Positions 1 through 8,820 are shown, numbered from the stretch's first letter. The stretch is 64,000 bases of DNA from Endosaccharibacter trunci (GCA_024515975.1 JAMSKV010000002.1:1-64000), one strand, 5' to 3'. Program-made: numbers and translations. Notes: generated from the sequence alone by a model not told the origin.

Positions 1-1
1 G

Positions 2-373
2 GTACGATTTGGCGTGGCGGGCGAAGTGATGGCGGCCGGCGAGGGCATCGAGACGATGCTGTCGCTCCGATGCGTCTTGCCGACCATGCCGATGGTCGCG
101 GCGCTCTCGGCCGCGCATCTGTCCGCCATCCTGTTCCCGGACAAGCTGCGTCGGCTCTACATCGCCCGCGACGATGATCCTGCCGGCGACGGCGCGATGG
201 CGACGTTGATCGATCGGGCGCAGGAGGCCGGGATCGAGGCGATCGTGATCTCGCCGCGCCTCGGCGACTTCAACGAGGATCTCCGCTTTCTCGGTGTCGA
301 TGCGCTTCGGGCGTCAAGCCGGGTGCAGATCGCGGCGCAGGACGTTGCTCGCTTCATGGAGCTGGCGGCATAG
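2..373 (+). CDS. Toprim domain protein, C-terminal part (5' end outside window)
   Basis: The reading frame is open to the left edge, so only the C-terminal ~120 residues are visible. Two Toprim signatures are present: the glutamate motif in GEGIETML and the acidic motif in IARDDDPAGD. These bind the metal in primases, topoisomerases and related enzymes. Proteins of this kind, usually ~300-350 residues, are common backbone genes of alphaproteobacterial integrative elements and plasmids, next to DUF2493 and DUF736 genes, as here. The exact biochemical role is unknown; a primase-like or nucleic-acid-processing role is inferred. Confidence 0.8.
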   Translation, partial: VRFGVAGEVMAAGEGIETMLSLRCVLPTMPMVAALSAAHLSAILFPDKLRRLYIARDDDPAGDGAMATLIDRAQEAGIEAIVISPRLGDFNEDLRFLGVDALRASSRVQIAAQDVARFMELAA

Positions 374-502
374 CCGGAACGGGATGAGGAGGCGTGTCGG
401 CGTCATCACGGCGAGGCCGGCGGTCATGCTTCCTCGTGAGCCGGAGAGGACCGCTCCCACGGCCTTCCGAGAGGGCGATCGGGCGGCAAACGGCCCGGAC
501 CG

Positions 503-700
503 GCAATGGCTGCGACCGACGATTTTCCGGCGCGGCCCAAAGGGCCGCTTTCCATCGCGAAACAAAATCGCCGGCCTTCGCCATCCTTCGCTGCCGCTTC
601 GGCCCTCCGCTGCGCGTCGGGTGCAGGTCCGGTCCGCCCGCCGCCTTCGTCGCCATGAAGGCCGCGATGGGCGCGGTCGATCCGACGAAGGAAGCCTGCG
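503..700 (+). promoter_or_regulatory. Structured leader of DUF2493 gene, copy A of a repeated leader
   Basis: This non-coding stretch shares ordered blocks with 8626-8820 upstream of the DUF736 gene: GCAATGGC, then a hairpin with a 3-nt loop (532-538 pairs with 542-548), TCGCGAAACAA at 555, GCCATCCTTCGCTG at 580, GGCCC/GGGTGC flanking a short helix (603-621), a 6-bp hairpin (643-648 pairs with 657-662) and GGCCGCGATGG just before the gene. The helices use different bases in the two copies but sit at the same places. A cis-regulatory RNA or operator array is inferred. Confidence 0.6.
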
Positions 701-1630
701 ATGACCACCGACCGCGACGACGAATTCGAGCCGCACCACAGCTCATCCCCGACCGACCAGGTCCTCCACGAACTCCAGCTCTATGGCTACCGTCCCTTCA
801 ACGACGAGCCAGATCCCAGGCCGCTTCCCGAAGCGAACATCATCGCGGGCAGCATCGCCGACATCTTCGACGCCCTGGTGGTGGCGCTGGCCGATACGCG
901 CCTCGAACCCGACCTCGAGGACCTGCTCTGGTCGACGGTGAACGTCTTTCATCGCGCCATCGACCGAGTCACCCGCGAACTCGACGACAACGAGCTGGGC
1001 CAGCAGCGCTCGCAACGAGAACAGGACGGCAGCGAGGTGAAATCCGTCGAGTTGGAGCGACTGACGGCGGAGGGCCAGACGCTGATCGAGCGGCGCAACG
1101 CCTTCGAACTGATGCGCGACCAAGCCGCCGATCAATTCGAGCAGCACACCCACTCGGCCTGGCGGCCGCGCAACGGGTCGAAGGTCAACCATCGCAACCT
1201 CACCGCGGCGATGATCGACAGCCGCGACTTCCTGACGGCGAAGAAGCGCGCCGACAACCAGGTGCTCCTGCCGGCGGCCCCGAAGGTGGCGCTCACCGGC
1301 GGGCTCGATTTCAACGATCACCGGCTGATCTGGGCCAAGCTCGATCAGGTCCACGCCAAGCACCCTGACATGGTGCTGCTGCACGGCGGATCGCCCAAGG
1401 GCGCGGAGCTGATCGCCGCCAAATGGGCTGACAACCGCAAGGTGCCGCAGATCGCCTTCAAGCCCGACTGGGCGAAGCACGCCAAGGCCGCTCCGTTCAA
1501 GCGCAACGATGCGATGGTGGAGACCCTGCCGATTGGAGTCCTCCACTTCCCCGGCACCGGCATCCAGGACAACCTCGCCGACAAGGCGAAGAAGCTCGGC
1601 ATCCCGGTCTGGAAGTTCGGCGGCGCGTAA
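701..1630 (+). CDS. DUF2493 domain protein of mobile-element type
   Basis: A 309-residue protein. The N-terminal half is helical and charged; the C-terminal ~120 residues form the DUF2493 (SLOG-like, YspA-related) domain, seen in VALTGGLDFNDH, MVLLHGGSPKGAE and the final IPVWKFGG. SLOG-family domains bind nucleotide-derived ligands; no reaction is known for this subgroup. The ATG at 701 follows a purine-rich GAAGGAAG stretch. Such genes sit in the conserved backbone of alphaproteobacterial integrative elements with Toprim and DUF736 genes, matching both neighbours here. Confidence 0.85.
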   Translation: MTTDRDDEFEPHHSSSPTDQVLHELQLYGYRPFNDEPDPRPLPEANIIAGSIADIFDALVVALADTRLEPDLEDLLWSTVNVFHRAIDRVTRELDDNELGQQRSQREQDGSEVKSVELERLTAEGQTLIERRNAFELMRDQAADQFEQHTHSAWRPRNGSKVNHRNLTAAMIDSRDFLTAKKRADNQVLLPAAPKVALTGGLDFNDHRLIWAKLDQVHAKHPDMVLLHGGSPKGAELIAAKWADNRKVPQIAFKPDWAKHAKAAPFKRNDAMVETLPIGVLHFPGTGIQDNLADKAKKLGIPVWKFGGA

Positions 1631-1639
1631 GCGCTGCCC

Positions 1640-1870
1640 TCGCTCTTTCAGAGCCAGCACACTCGGCAGAGGCCCCGGCCAAGATCAGATCGATATCCGC
1701 TAGAAACTTTTGATCGTCATGCTCGCGTAGCCGCATCGCCACCTGCCGCAAAAACGGGTGCGACGCGTGATCGTCTTGCGTCCAGCGCGCAGCGATGGCC
1801 GCAGCAAGACGCGCGGCTCCATGTCGATGCGCGCGCCAAGAAGCTGCTCGACCGAACGGCTCCCGTGGGA
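1640..1870 (-). pseudogene. Possible frameshifted coding remnant
   Basis: In this 370-bp gap (1631-2000) the minus strand carries two protein-like stretches in different frames. One ends in RSVEQLLGARIDMEP; the next reads AAAIAARWTQDDHAS and RLREHDDQKFLADIDLILAG. They join smoothly only if the frame shifts near 1810. I do not recognise the family, and neither stretch has a convincing start. The rest of the gap shows nothing definite. Confidence 0.25.
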
Positions 1871-2000
1871 AAGCCGGAGATGCGGCTTAGCGCACCTCCG
1901 GCTCCGTGCCGTCCGGTCTCTCCTGATCGTCGGTTTCGCGGCACTGCCTCTCGGAGGAAGAGAGCGGCGCCGCGCTTTGTGACGAGTTGATGGTTCGTGC

Positions 2001-2993
2001 TCAGGGAACAATGACCAGCTTTCCGCGTGTATGCCCGCCAGCCAAAGCTTCGTAAGCAGCGCCTAGCTGGTCCAGCGCGTAGGTCGTACTGACCGAACCG
2101 CGAATTGCGCCTGAATCGACGACGGCCGCGATCTCGGCGAGCTGCGCGCCATCGGGACGCGTCAACGGGCCGTGGAATTCGGCGTTACGCGCATTGGCGC
2201 GCTCGATGAACGGGCGAACGCTCGCCGCTGCCTGCTCAGCCACAGGCGCAGGCAATCCTATCTCCCGGTAGGCCTGTGCATCGGCAACGCGCACCAGCCC
2301 TACGTAACGCCCTCCGCTCCGCAAAGAGTCGATGCCCCTCTCGGTGAGCGGGCCGCAGACACCGTCATAGACGACATCGAATGGGCCGGCGTCCTCGAAT
2401 GCTTCATGCGTGTAGTCGATGACGCGGTCCGCGCCGAGTTTGGTCATGAAGCCTTGGCTGCTGGCGCCGCCCGTTGCGACCACATAGGCACCCATGTGTT
2501 TGGCGAGCTGAATCGCAAAGGCTCCGACACCGCCAGCGCCAGCCTGGATCAGGACGCGCTCTCCGGATTTGATCCGCGCCCGTTCGATGAAGGATTGCCA
2601 TGTCGTCAGGGCGACCGTCGGCAGGCTAGCCGACTCCTCGAACGAGAGCGACTTCGGCTTGAAAGCGAGGAGAGGAACAGGAACGACAGCCCGCTCGGCA
2701 TAGGCACCGGGACGGGGATTTGGAAGCCGGGCATAGACTTCATCGCCCGGCTCGAAGCCGGAGCCAGCCGGGGCGGCGGCGACCACTCCGGCGACGTCAT
2801 ACCCCATCACTTGCGGAAAGCTAAAAGGGAACGCGGCGTGAAACAGTCCCTGCCGCATCGCGATCTCGACCGGGTTGATCCCCGCGGCCCGCACATCGAT
2901 CAGCACATCGTTCGGACCGGGCACGGGATCCGCGACCTGGCCCGCCGACACGACAGAGTTATCACCGTAGCCCGTAATATACGCCGCCCGCAT
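2001..2993 (-). CDS. NADP-dependent MDR-family oxidoreductase (quinone-reductase type)
   Basis: A 330-residue medium-chain dehydrogenase/reductase. The N-terminal GroES-like domain has GYDVAGVV and the middle Rossmann fold has AGAGGVGAFAIQLAK for NADP(H). The catalytic zinc ligands of true alcohol dehydrogenases are not apparent, so a zinc-independent quinone or enone reductase is likely. An almost perfect Shine-Dalgarno (AGGAGG) lies 5 bases before the ATG at 2993. It is the last gene of the minus-strand cassette, 125 bp after the preceding hydrolase gene, so it may have its own promoter. Substrate unknown. Confidence 0.88.
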   Translation of the reverse strand: MRAAYITGYGDNSVVSAGQVADPVPGPNDVLIDVRAAGINPVEIAMRQGLFHAAFPFSFPQVMGYDVAGVVAAAPAGSGFEPGDEVYARLPNPRPGAYAERAVVPVPLLAFKPKSLSFEESASLPTVALTTWQSFIERARIKSGERVLIQAGAGGVGAFAIQLAKHMGAYVVATGGASSQGFMTKLGADRVIDYTHEAFEDAGPFDVVYDGVCGPLTERGIDSLRSGGRYVGLVRVADAQAYREIGLPAPVAEQAAASVRPFIERANARNAEFHGPLTRPDGAQLAEIAAVVDSGAIRGSVSTTYALDQLGAAYEALAGGHTRGKLVIVP

Positions 2994-3118
2994 GGGGACC
3001 TCCTATCGAGGCTCAAATTATGAAAGTCTCATCATTGAAGATCGTTTGCACAGGCCTCGATCTACCCTCTCCGGGCCCCGGGCGGATACGCAATCGCCCG
3101 GGGATCGGCAATCAGCAT

Positions 3119-4015
3119 TCACAGGTGGGCGCTGAACCAGTCGATCGCGGCCTTTGAAGAGACAGCGAATTCATCCAGATAAGGGTCGAAATGGCCGCCG
3201 TCGATGAGGACGAGCTTCTTGGGTTCGAGAGCCCTCTCATAAGCCTTGAGCGCGAGATCCGTGACCGCGATATGATCTTTTTTCGCAACGATCATGAGCA
3301 GCGGCGTCGGGGAAACACGGTCGACAAAGTCTCCCGGTGAATACATCCGCGCCCAGCGCGTCGATCGGACGGTGACCTTGTTCTCCCAAACACCCTCCGG
3401 AACAGGCTGCAGATAGAAGCTCACGGCGTCAGCCGCCTTGTAGGACGGCGCCTTGGCGGCGTCATCGCTCACGATCACCTGATAGGCCGGCGGGTCGCCA
3501 CGCAACTGCGCGACTTCATCCGCGGCAAATCGCTTCTCAAGGTCGGCTATAGACTCGGGAGGTACGCGGCGCAGCCCCGCGGCATGTCCGTCGATGGTCG
3601 GAACCTGCGCCACAACGGCCTTGAGCCTGCGATCGGTCGCGCCAAGCACAATCGAATGCCCACCGGCGAAGCTCGTGCCCCAAAGGCCGATCCGGTTCTC
3701 GTCGACTTCGGGCCGTTCCTGAAGATAGGAGATGCACCGCCGCCAGTCGGTGATTTGCTGCCACGGGTTGATATCCTGCCGAGGCGTACCGCCGCTGTCG
3801 CCGAAGCCGCGATGATCATGGAGCAGAACCGCGAAGCCGGCGCCGGCAAATGCCTCTGCCATCTTCTCCAGGCCATGATATCGCGTCCCGCCATAGCCAT
3901 GAGCCATGGTAATGCCGGGATGTGGACCAGGGCCGGCTGGCAGAAACAGCCAGGCCGCCAATTCGATGCCCCCTTCCGCAGGGAAACTCACGGTTTGTTT
4001 GGTGATTGCAGACAT
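3119..4015 (-). CDS. Alpha/beta hydrolase (DLH/YcjY-like)
   Basis: A 298-residue serine hydrolase with an oxyanion region MAHGYGGTRYHG, nucleophile elbow GTSFAGG and a late histidine in DGGHFDPY. The start at 4015 is preferred over an upstream GTG at 4033 because AAGGAGA sits 5 bases before it. The gene follows the enoyl-CoA hydratase homologue by only 14 bp and belongs to the same transcript. Family members cleave esters, lactones or C-C bonds of xenobiotic or fatty substrates; no specificity can be read here. Confidence 0.85.
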   Translation of the reverse strand: MSAITKQTVSFPAEGGIELAAWLFLPAGPGPHPGITMAHGYGGTRYHGLEKMAEAFAGAGFAVLLHDHRGFGDSGGTPRQDINPWQQITDWRRCISYLQERPEVDENRIGLWGTSFAGGHSIVLGATDRRLKAVVAQVPTIDGHAAGLRRVPPESIADLEKRFAADEVAQLRGDPPAYQVIVSDDAAKAPSYKAADAVSFYLQPVPEGVWENKVTVRSTRWARMYSPGDFVDRVSPTPLLMIVAKKDHIAVTDLALKAYERALEPKKLVLIDGGHFDPYLDEFAVSSKAAIDWFSAHL

Positions 4016-4029
4016 AGCGCTCTCCTTGA

Positions 4030-4851
4030 TCACTTAGCGAGCTTGCGGAGCAACTCACCGAGGTTCATCTCGGCGGCTCGCGTCTGAAAGCCGAGCTCGA
4101 TGGCGGCCTTGATACGCTGTTGTGCTTCAGCGTTCGTCACCGCGCTGCCGAACAGATCGGAATCGCGCCGGAAGTCCTCGACGGGTGCCAGCGAGATGGC
4201 ATTGGTGCGCTCCTTGATGAGGGTGAGGCCGGCCGCGGGAAATCCGGCGATGCGATGCGCGAGGTCCGTTACGAACGGCGCAAGCACCTCGGGCGCAAAC
4301 GCCCGGTTGATCCAGCCATAGTGTTCGGCAAGATCGGCATCGAAATCGTCGGCGCTCAGCATCACCTCGAGCGCCCGACCGCGCCCGAGCATTCGCACGA
4401 GATGCTGCGCACCGCCGCCGCCCGGAACCAGTCCGTAGGCCGCTTCATTCTGCGCAAAGATGGCACGACCACGGGCAGCGAACCGCATGTCGCAATTCAG
4501 GATGAATTCGTTTCCGGCTCCGCGCGTCCTGCCCTCGACCTGAGCGACGGTAACCGCCTTGGTTTCGGCGAGCCGGCGAAACAGCAGCGCAATGGAAGCC
4601 TCGCCGGTTAGCCTGGCCGCCTCCTGCCGATACGCGGCGATCTTGTGCACGTCGACATGAGAGATGAAATAGTCGGGATCGGCGCTCTTGAATACGACGA
4701 CCTTGTAAGGTTCGCCTTGGTCCAGAACCTCGATCAGCAAGACAAGATCGCGGACCAGTTCAGGCCCGAGCAAGTTCATCGGCGGCGCGTCGATAGTGAC
4801 GAACAGGACGGCGCCCTGGGCTTCCAGTCGGAGAGTTTGATAATCATGCAT
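4030..4851 (-). CDS. Enoyl-CoA hydratase/isomerase family protein
   Basis: A 273-residue crotonase-fold protein, the usual size. The oxyanion-hole region (RGAGNEFILNCDMRFA) and LVPGGGGAQHLVRMLG are typical of the superfamily. The family stabilises enolate anions of acyl-CoA thioesters; hydratase, isomerase or other activity cannot be told. The start at 4851 follows GGAG by 8 bases. It lies between two alpha/beta hydrolase genes in the same direction, which suggests a short degradative route acting on an acyl or aromatic compound. Confidence 0.88.
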   Translation of the reverse strand: MHDYQTLRLEAQGAVLFVTIDAPPMNLLGPELVRDLVLLIEVLDQGEPYKVVVFKSADPDYFISHVDVHKIAAYRQEAARLTGEASIALLFRRLAETKAVTVAQVEGRTRGAGNEFILNCDMRFAARGRAIFAQNEAAYGLVPGGGGAQHLVRMLGRGRALEVMLSADDFDADLAEHYGWINRAFAPEVLAPFVTDLAHRIAGFPAAGLTLIKERTNAISLAPVEDFRRDSDLFGSAVTNAEAQQRIKAAIELGFQTRAAEMNLGELLRKLAK

Positions 4852-4880
4852 CGGATGGACTCCTCGCTCAGCGCGTCGGC

Positions 4881-5696
4881 TTAGCGGCCTGTTGCGGGTA
4901 TCGGCGCGGCGCGGTCGGGCATCACGGCGCGCGCGAAGGTGCGGATAAGATTGGCGACGGCGCCCGGCGCTTCCAGCGGCGAGAAATGGCCGATGCCCCG
5001 CAGCAGGTGAAGCTGTGCCTGCGGGATGCGAGGCAGAAGTTCGCGCTGCAGAATATCCGGCGGATCGACGCGGTCGTTTTTACCGGAAATGACGATCGTC
5101 GGAACCTCGATCCGCGGCACCAGGGTGGCGATGTCTTCCTGGCTGGTGGCAAGCGGCCATGCTTCGATCGCCGCCGGCGCACCGCGCAAGCTGTCCTCGA
5201 TCACCATCTCGAGATCGCCGCCGCAAAGGCCATCCGGGGCAAGCACCTGCTCGACGGTCGCGATGATGCTCTCGCGGGTCGCATAGGCGCTAACCATCGC
5301 CCGCCGCACATCCGCTGGCAGGCCGAGCGGAGAAGGCGGGGATGGAGCGACGAGAACCAGGCCCTTCAGGCCATCGGGCCTCCGGGACGCGATCAGTTGC
5401 GCGACCTTCCCGCCCATCGAGTGACCGACGAGAATGTAGCGTTGCAATCCCAGCGCCGCGATTACACCCACGGCATCCGTCGCCAGATCGGCGAGCGCGT
5501 AGCCGCTTTCCGGCTTATCGGATTGCCCCCAGCCACGTTGGTCGATGGCGATGGTTCGGAAGCTATCTTCCAGGGCATCGACCACATGACGCCAGGTTCG
5601 CGAGGAGCCGCCCCAATAATGCAGGAAGACGAGAGCGGGCACGCCCACGCCTCTTTGCTGCACGTGAAGTTCGATGCCGTTCGAGCGGATGAACAT
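4881..5696 (-). CDS. Alpha/beta hydrolase (haloperoxidase/esterase type)
   Basis: A 271-residue alpha/beta hydrolase. It shows HYWGGSSRTW near the N-terminus, nucleophile elbow VGHSMGG, aspartate region NDRVDPP and catalytic histidine in GIGHFSPLEAP. A strong GGGAGG precedes the ATG at 5696. It starts 24 bp after the first hydrolase of the cassette. Esterase, lactonase or non-haem perhydrolase activity would all fit; sequence alone does not decide. Confidence 0.87.
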   Translation of the reverse strand: MFIRSNGIELHVQQRGVGVPALVFLHYWGGSSRTWRHVVDALEDSFRTIAIDQRGWGQSDKPESGYALADLATDAVGVIAALGLQRYILVGHSMGGKVAQLIASRRPDGLKGLVLVAPSPPSPLGLPADVRRAMVSAYATRESIIATVEQVLAPDGLCGGDLEMVIEDSLRGAPAAIEAWPLATSQEDIATLVPRIEVPTIVISGKNDRVDPPDILQRELLPRIPQAQLHLLRGIGHFSPLEAPGAVANLIRTFARAVMPDRAAPIPATGR

Positions 5697-5720
5697 GGCG
5701 GGCCTCCCAGCAATACCGGA

Positions 5721-6401
5721 TCAGGCGGCAGCGCTCAGGATGAAGTCGGCGACCGCCTGCGGCTGCGACAGCATCGGGACGTGGCTGCTCTGGACATGCG
5801 TGATGGTCGCGTTCATCCGCGTCGCCATGCGCGCCTGCTCGACGGGCGGAATCGCATGGTCCTGATCGCCGATCATGTAGAAGACCGGCCGATCGTGCCA
5901 CGCCGCTGCCGTGAGCGTACCGCCGAGCGCCGCACCGTTGATGGGCCCCTGCGTCGCATAGACAGCTGCCTTTTCGCTCTGGTCGAGATCCTGCGCGAAC
6001 AGGTTGAAGGCACCCTCGCGGCTCAGCTTCAGAAAGCCTTCGGCATCAGGCCGCAGTTCCGCCCCGAGCGGTGCTGCCTCGAACTGGGCGAATAGCGAGC
6101 CCGCAGACTCACCGGCATCGGGCGCGAAGGCGTCGATATAGACCATGCGGGCGACCTTTGGATCATTGCCCGCCTCACCGATCACCGCGCCCGCATAGCT
6201 GTGCCCGACCAGAACGACCTCGCCTTCCGCCAGAGCAATCGCCCGGCGGACGGCCGCCACGTCGGCGTCGAAGGCAGTGAGAGGAAGCTGAACCGCCGTC
6301 ACGGTCATACCCTGCGCCGCCAACAGCGGCAGGACCTTCACCCAGCTCGAGCCATCGGCCCACGCGCCGTGAACCAGAATGATGTTGGAAATCTTCGCCA
6401 T
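5721..6401 (-). CDS. Small alpha/beta hydrolase (EstC/SABP2-like), first gene of cassette
   Basis: A 226-residue esterase-like protein with the early ILVHGAWADGSSW oxyanion region, nucleophile elbow VGHSYAG and a histidine in SSHVPMLSQP. These are features of the small salicylate-ester-hydrolase-like group. The ATG at 6401 follows GGGAG. It is the promoter-proximal gene of the five-gene minus-strand set and is separated by 117 bp from the divergent GlxA-type regulator, which probably controls it. Confidence 0.86.
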   Translation of the reverse strand: MAKISNIILVHGAWADGSSWVKVLPLLAAQGMTVTAVQLPLTAFDADVAAVRRAIALAEGEVVLVGHSYAGAVIGEAGNDPKVARMVYIDAFAPDAGESAGSLFAQFEAAPLGAELRPDAEGFLKLSREGAFNLFAQDLDQSEKAAVYATQGPINGAALGGTLTAAAWHDRPVFYMIGDQDHAIPPVEQARMATRMNATITHVQSSHVPMLSQPQAVADFILSAAA

Positions 6402-6518
6402 CGTCTTGCTCCCACGGAATGAGCGAAAAGCCGCTCGCTTTCGATGGTTTGAAACTAGGCCCTACCGCTCCCGGCAGAAATGACATAGAAGACGCATAAT
6501 CTGCCATGAGAGGCTGTC

Positions 6519-7478
6519 ATGACCGAAGCGGTCGCTCAGCGCGTCATCTGGTTCGTCGTTTTCCCGGGCTTCGAATTGCTCGATCTCGGCGGCCCGCTCT
6601 GCGCCTTCAATCTGGCAGTCGATTTTCACGCCGGGCCCTACGAGATCCGGATCGTCTCAACCTCGGATGGGCTCGTGCGCGGGTCCTCTGGCGTCGCAAT
6701 CGATACTGTCCGCCCAGATGATGGCGGCCATATCGACACGCTCATCGTCGTCGGTGCGTCGAGGATCGAGGCACTCGAAAGCCAACCAGACACGGTCGCC
6801 TTTCTCCACGCCGCAGCGCCGCGCGCTCGGCGGGTCGCGAGCATCTGCACCGGTGCATTCCTGCTGGCGGCGGCTGGTCTGCTCGATGGTCACCGCGCGA
6901 CCACGCACTGGCGTTACGCGGGGGAACTGCAACGGCGCTATCCTTCGCTGAAAGTGGATGCAGATCGCATCTTCATACGCGAAGACGAGGTCTGGACCTC
7001 GGCGGGGATCACGGCTGGCATCGATCTCGCGCTTGCCATGATCGAAGAGGATTGCGGAACGGAGGTATCGAAGATCATCGCCCGCGATCTCGTCGTCTAT
7101 CATCGACGCAGCGGCGGACAGTCGCAGTTCTCCACGCTGCTCGACCTGGAGCCGCGGCCCGGACGCATCCGCGAAGCACTCGGGTATGCGCGGGCGCATT
7201 TGCGCGAACGGCTTTCTGTTGAGCAACTCGCCGAGGTGGCTTCTATCAGCCCGCGCCAATTCGCACGGCAGTTCGTCGCCGAGACCGGAGAGACACCTGC
7301 ACGCGCCGTCGAGAGGCTGCGCTGCGAGGCGGCGATCCCCCGGATCGAAAATTCGAGCGAGGCGCTCGATCAGATCGCGCTCCACGTCGGCTTTGGCGAT
7401 CTCGAACGCATGCGGCGCGCCTGCGTGCGTATCTACGGGCATCCCCCGCAAGCTTTGCGTCGACAGCGGCGAGGCTGA
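6519..7478 (+). CDS. GlxA family AraC-type transcriptional regulator
   Basis: A 319-residue regulator. Residues ~10-190 form a DJ-1/PfpI-like domain with the elbow ASICTGAFLLAAAGLL; residues ~215-315 form the AraC DNA-binding domain with two helix-turn-helices (VEQLAEVASISPRQFARQF is the first). The ATG at 6519 follows GAGAGG. It is transcribed away from the hydrolase/oxidoreductase cassette across a 117-bp gap, so it most likely regulates that cassette. The ligand is unknown. Confidence 0.9.
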   Translation: MTEAVAQRVIWFVVFPGFELLDLGGPLCAFNLAVDFHAGPYEIRIVSTSDGLVRGSSGVAIDTVRPDDGGHIDTLIVVGASRIEALESQPDTVAFLHAAAPRARRVASICTGAFLLAAAGLLDGHRATTHWRYAGELQRRYPSLKVDADRIFIREDEVWTSAGITAGIDLALAMIEEDCGTEVSKIIARDLVVYHRRSGGQSQFSTLLDLEPRPGRIREALGYARAHLRERLSVEQLAEVASISPRQFARQFVAETGETPARAVERLRCEAAIPRIENSSEALDQIALHVGFGDLERMRRACVRIYGHPPQALRRQRRG

Positions 7479-7770
7479 TCGTCGAACAGTGATGCGATGA
7501 CGAGCAAAGTGGGGACCAGTCTTCGCGATGCGGTTGGGAGATGGAATCGCAAGTCCTGATCGGAAAAAATCGTGGTTATGCGGACTCGCACATAATCACG
7601 AGCGCGCCCCCGCTCATGATGATTGGGCGTCATCAGCTGCTGGTGGCGCAGCGGGAGTCCCCTCGGGTTTCCGCTCCCGGTGGCGCCGCCTTTCGGCTAT
7701 ACTTTGGCATGCGCCGTGGTGGTGGTGGAAGGCGCGACCGTCAGATCTTTATCTCACGGAGCACACCGCC

Positions 7771-8211
7771 ATGATCATCTTTGGACCTCTGCTTGTCCTC
7801 GTCGGCTTCGGCTTTTTCTGCTGGCTGCTGTTTACCCTTGCCGTGTTTGCATTGCCCTTTTTCGTCGGTCTCACGGTCGGCATCTGGGCCTTCCACACCG
7901 GCGCCGGCGTGCTCGGAGGAATTCTGGTCGGCCTCGTTGCTGGCGGCGCGACCCTCGGCATCGGCCAGTTCGCTCTGGGCTTTATCCCTTGGACCTGGCT
8001 CAGGCTGCTGATCATCCTGCTCTTCGTCGCGCCTGCCACCGTCGCCGGCTATAGCGCCACCCACGGACTCGCCCAGATGGCCATGCCGTCGGCGACTTGA
8101 CAGATGATCTTCTCGATGGTCGGCGCCATTGCGGTCAGCGTGACGGCATTCGTGCGCTTCACCGGGATGACCGCGCCCGGACCAACCGGACAAGGCATGG
8201 CGCGCGGCTGA
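7771..8211 (+). pseudogene. Mobile-element membrane protein split by an in-frame TGA at 8098
   Basis: The ATG at 7771 (GGAG 9 bases upstream) opens a 109-residue hydrophobic protein with about four membrane segments (FGFFCWLLFTLAVFALPFF; GVLGGILVGLVAGG; WLRLLIILLFVAPATVAG). Translation stops at TGA 8098-8100, but the same frame continues for 36 codons. That extension reads MIFSMVGAIAVSVTAFVRF, another membrane helix, before TGA at 8209. The natural protein was probably ~146 residues, truncated by a nonsense change (for example TGG to TGA). Similar proteins accompany DUF736-type genes in alphaproteobacterial elements. Confidence 0.6.
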
Positions 8212-8625
8212 CGCCACGGCAGAACCACCAAGGGGAAGACCAAATTGGTCTCGTCCTAATCCACAGCCCGTCGCTCCGAAGGTGTGGCGAAGATCGGGAC
8301 GGCGAAGCTCGGTCGAACATGGGTTGGCCCATGCAGCGCGACCCACAGGAGCGGCGGGAGGCCCAGCGGCGAAGCCTGACGCTGCGCTTCGACAAGCACC
8401 GTCGTGAATAGGACATTCTCGTCCGAGCAGCAGCAACATGGGACAAGCTTCGTCTTGCATCGCCGGCACGGATAGGTTCGGATCGCCGACGTGCCTGAGC
8501 GAATTTTCCTAGGGCGCCTAAAGCGACGCCACGTTGTCCTTGATGTCAGCTCTGTTCGGACCGAGCGCACCTAACGGCCTCTTCGATCTGGCCGAAGGCC
8601 GGCTGAAGCCTCGACCGCCTATGGT
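8212..8625. other. Intergenic stretch without a convincing gene
   Basis: About 410 bp between the split membrane protein and the DUF736 leader. Open frames on both strands are short, cysteine/arginine-rich and lack start signals. A plus-strand run ending at 8572 (VPERIFLGRLKRRHVVLDV) looks somewhat protein-like and may be a remnant of an element gene, but I cannot assign it. Confidence 0.3.
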
Positions 8626-8820
8626 GCAATGGCGCCGATCGACTTTCTTCCCCTGCCGGCTGCGCCGTCATTCCTCGCGAAACAACAAAGTCGCCTGGCT
8701 GCCATCCTCCGCTGACGCTGCGGCCCGCAAGCGGGTGCGCCGTCGATCGCCTCCGGCCCCTCGACCACCATCGAGGCCGCAATGGTGCGGGCTCGGAAAC
8801 AGAGATCAAGGAGAACGACC
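8626..8820 (+). promoter_or_regulatory. Structured leader of DUF736 gene, copy B of the repeated leader
   Basis: Counterpart of 503-700. In the same order: GCAATGGC, a 3-nt-loop hairpin (8657-8660 with 8664-8667), TCGCGAAACAA at 8675, GCCATCCTCCGCTG at 8701, GGCCC/GGGTGC enclosing a helix (8724-8735), a 6-bp hairpin (8759-8764 with 8771-8776) and GGCCGCAATGG. AAGGAG then leads to the ATG at 8821. The final stem is CCTCGA/TCGAGG here but GCCTTC/GAAGGC in copy A, so pairing is kept while bases change. Confidence 0.6.

Noticed and set aside
743-1660. 305-residue minus-strand frame
   Set aside because: Antisense of the DUF2493 gene without a ribosome site or recognisable domain.
8256-8570. 104-residue cysteine-rich minus-strand frame
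   Set aside because: Arginine/cysteine-rich with no start signal; probably chance in GC-rich DNA.
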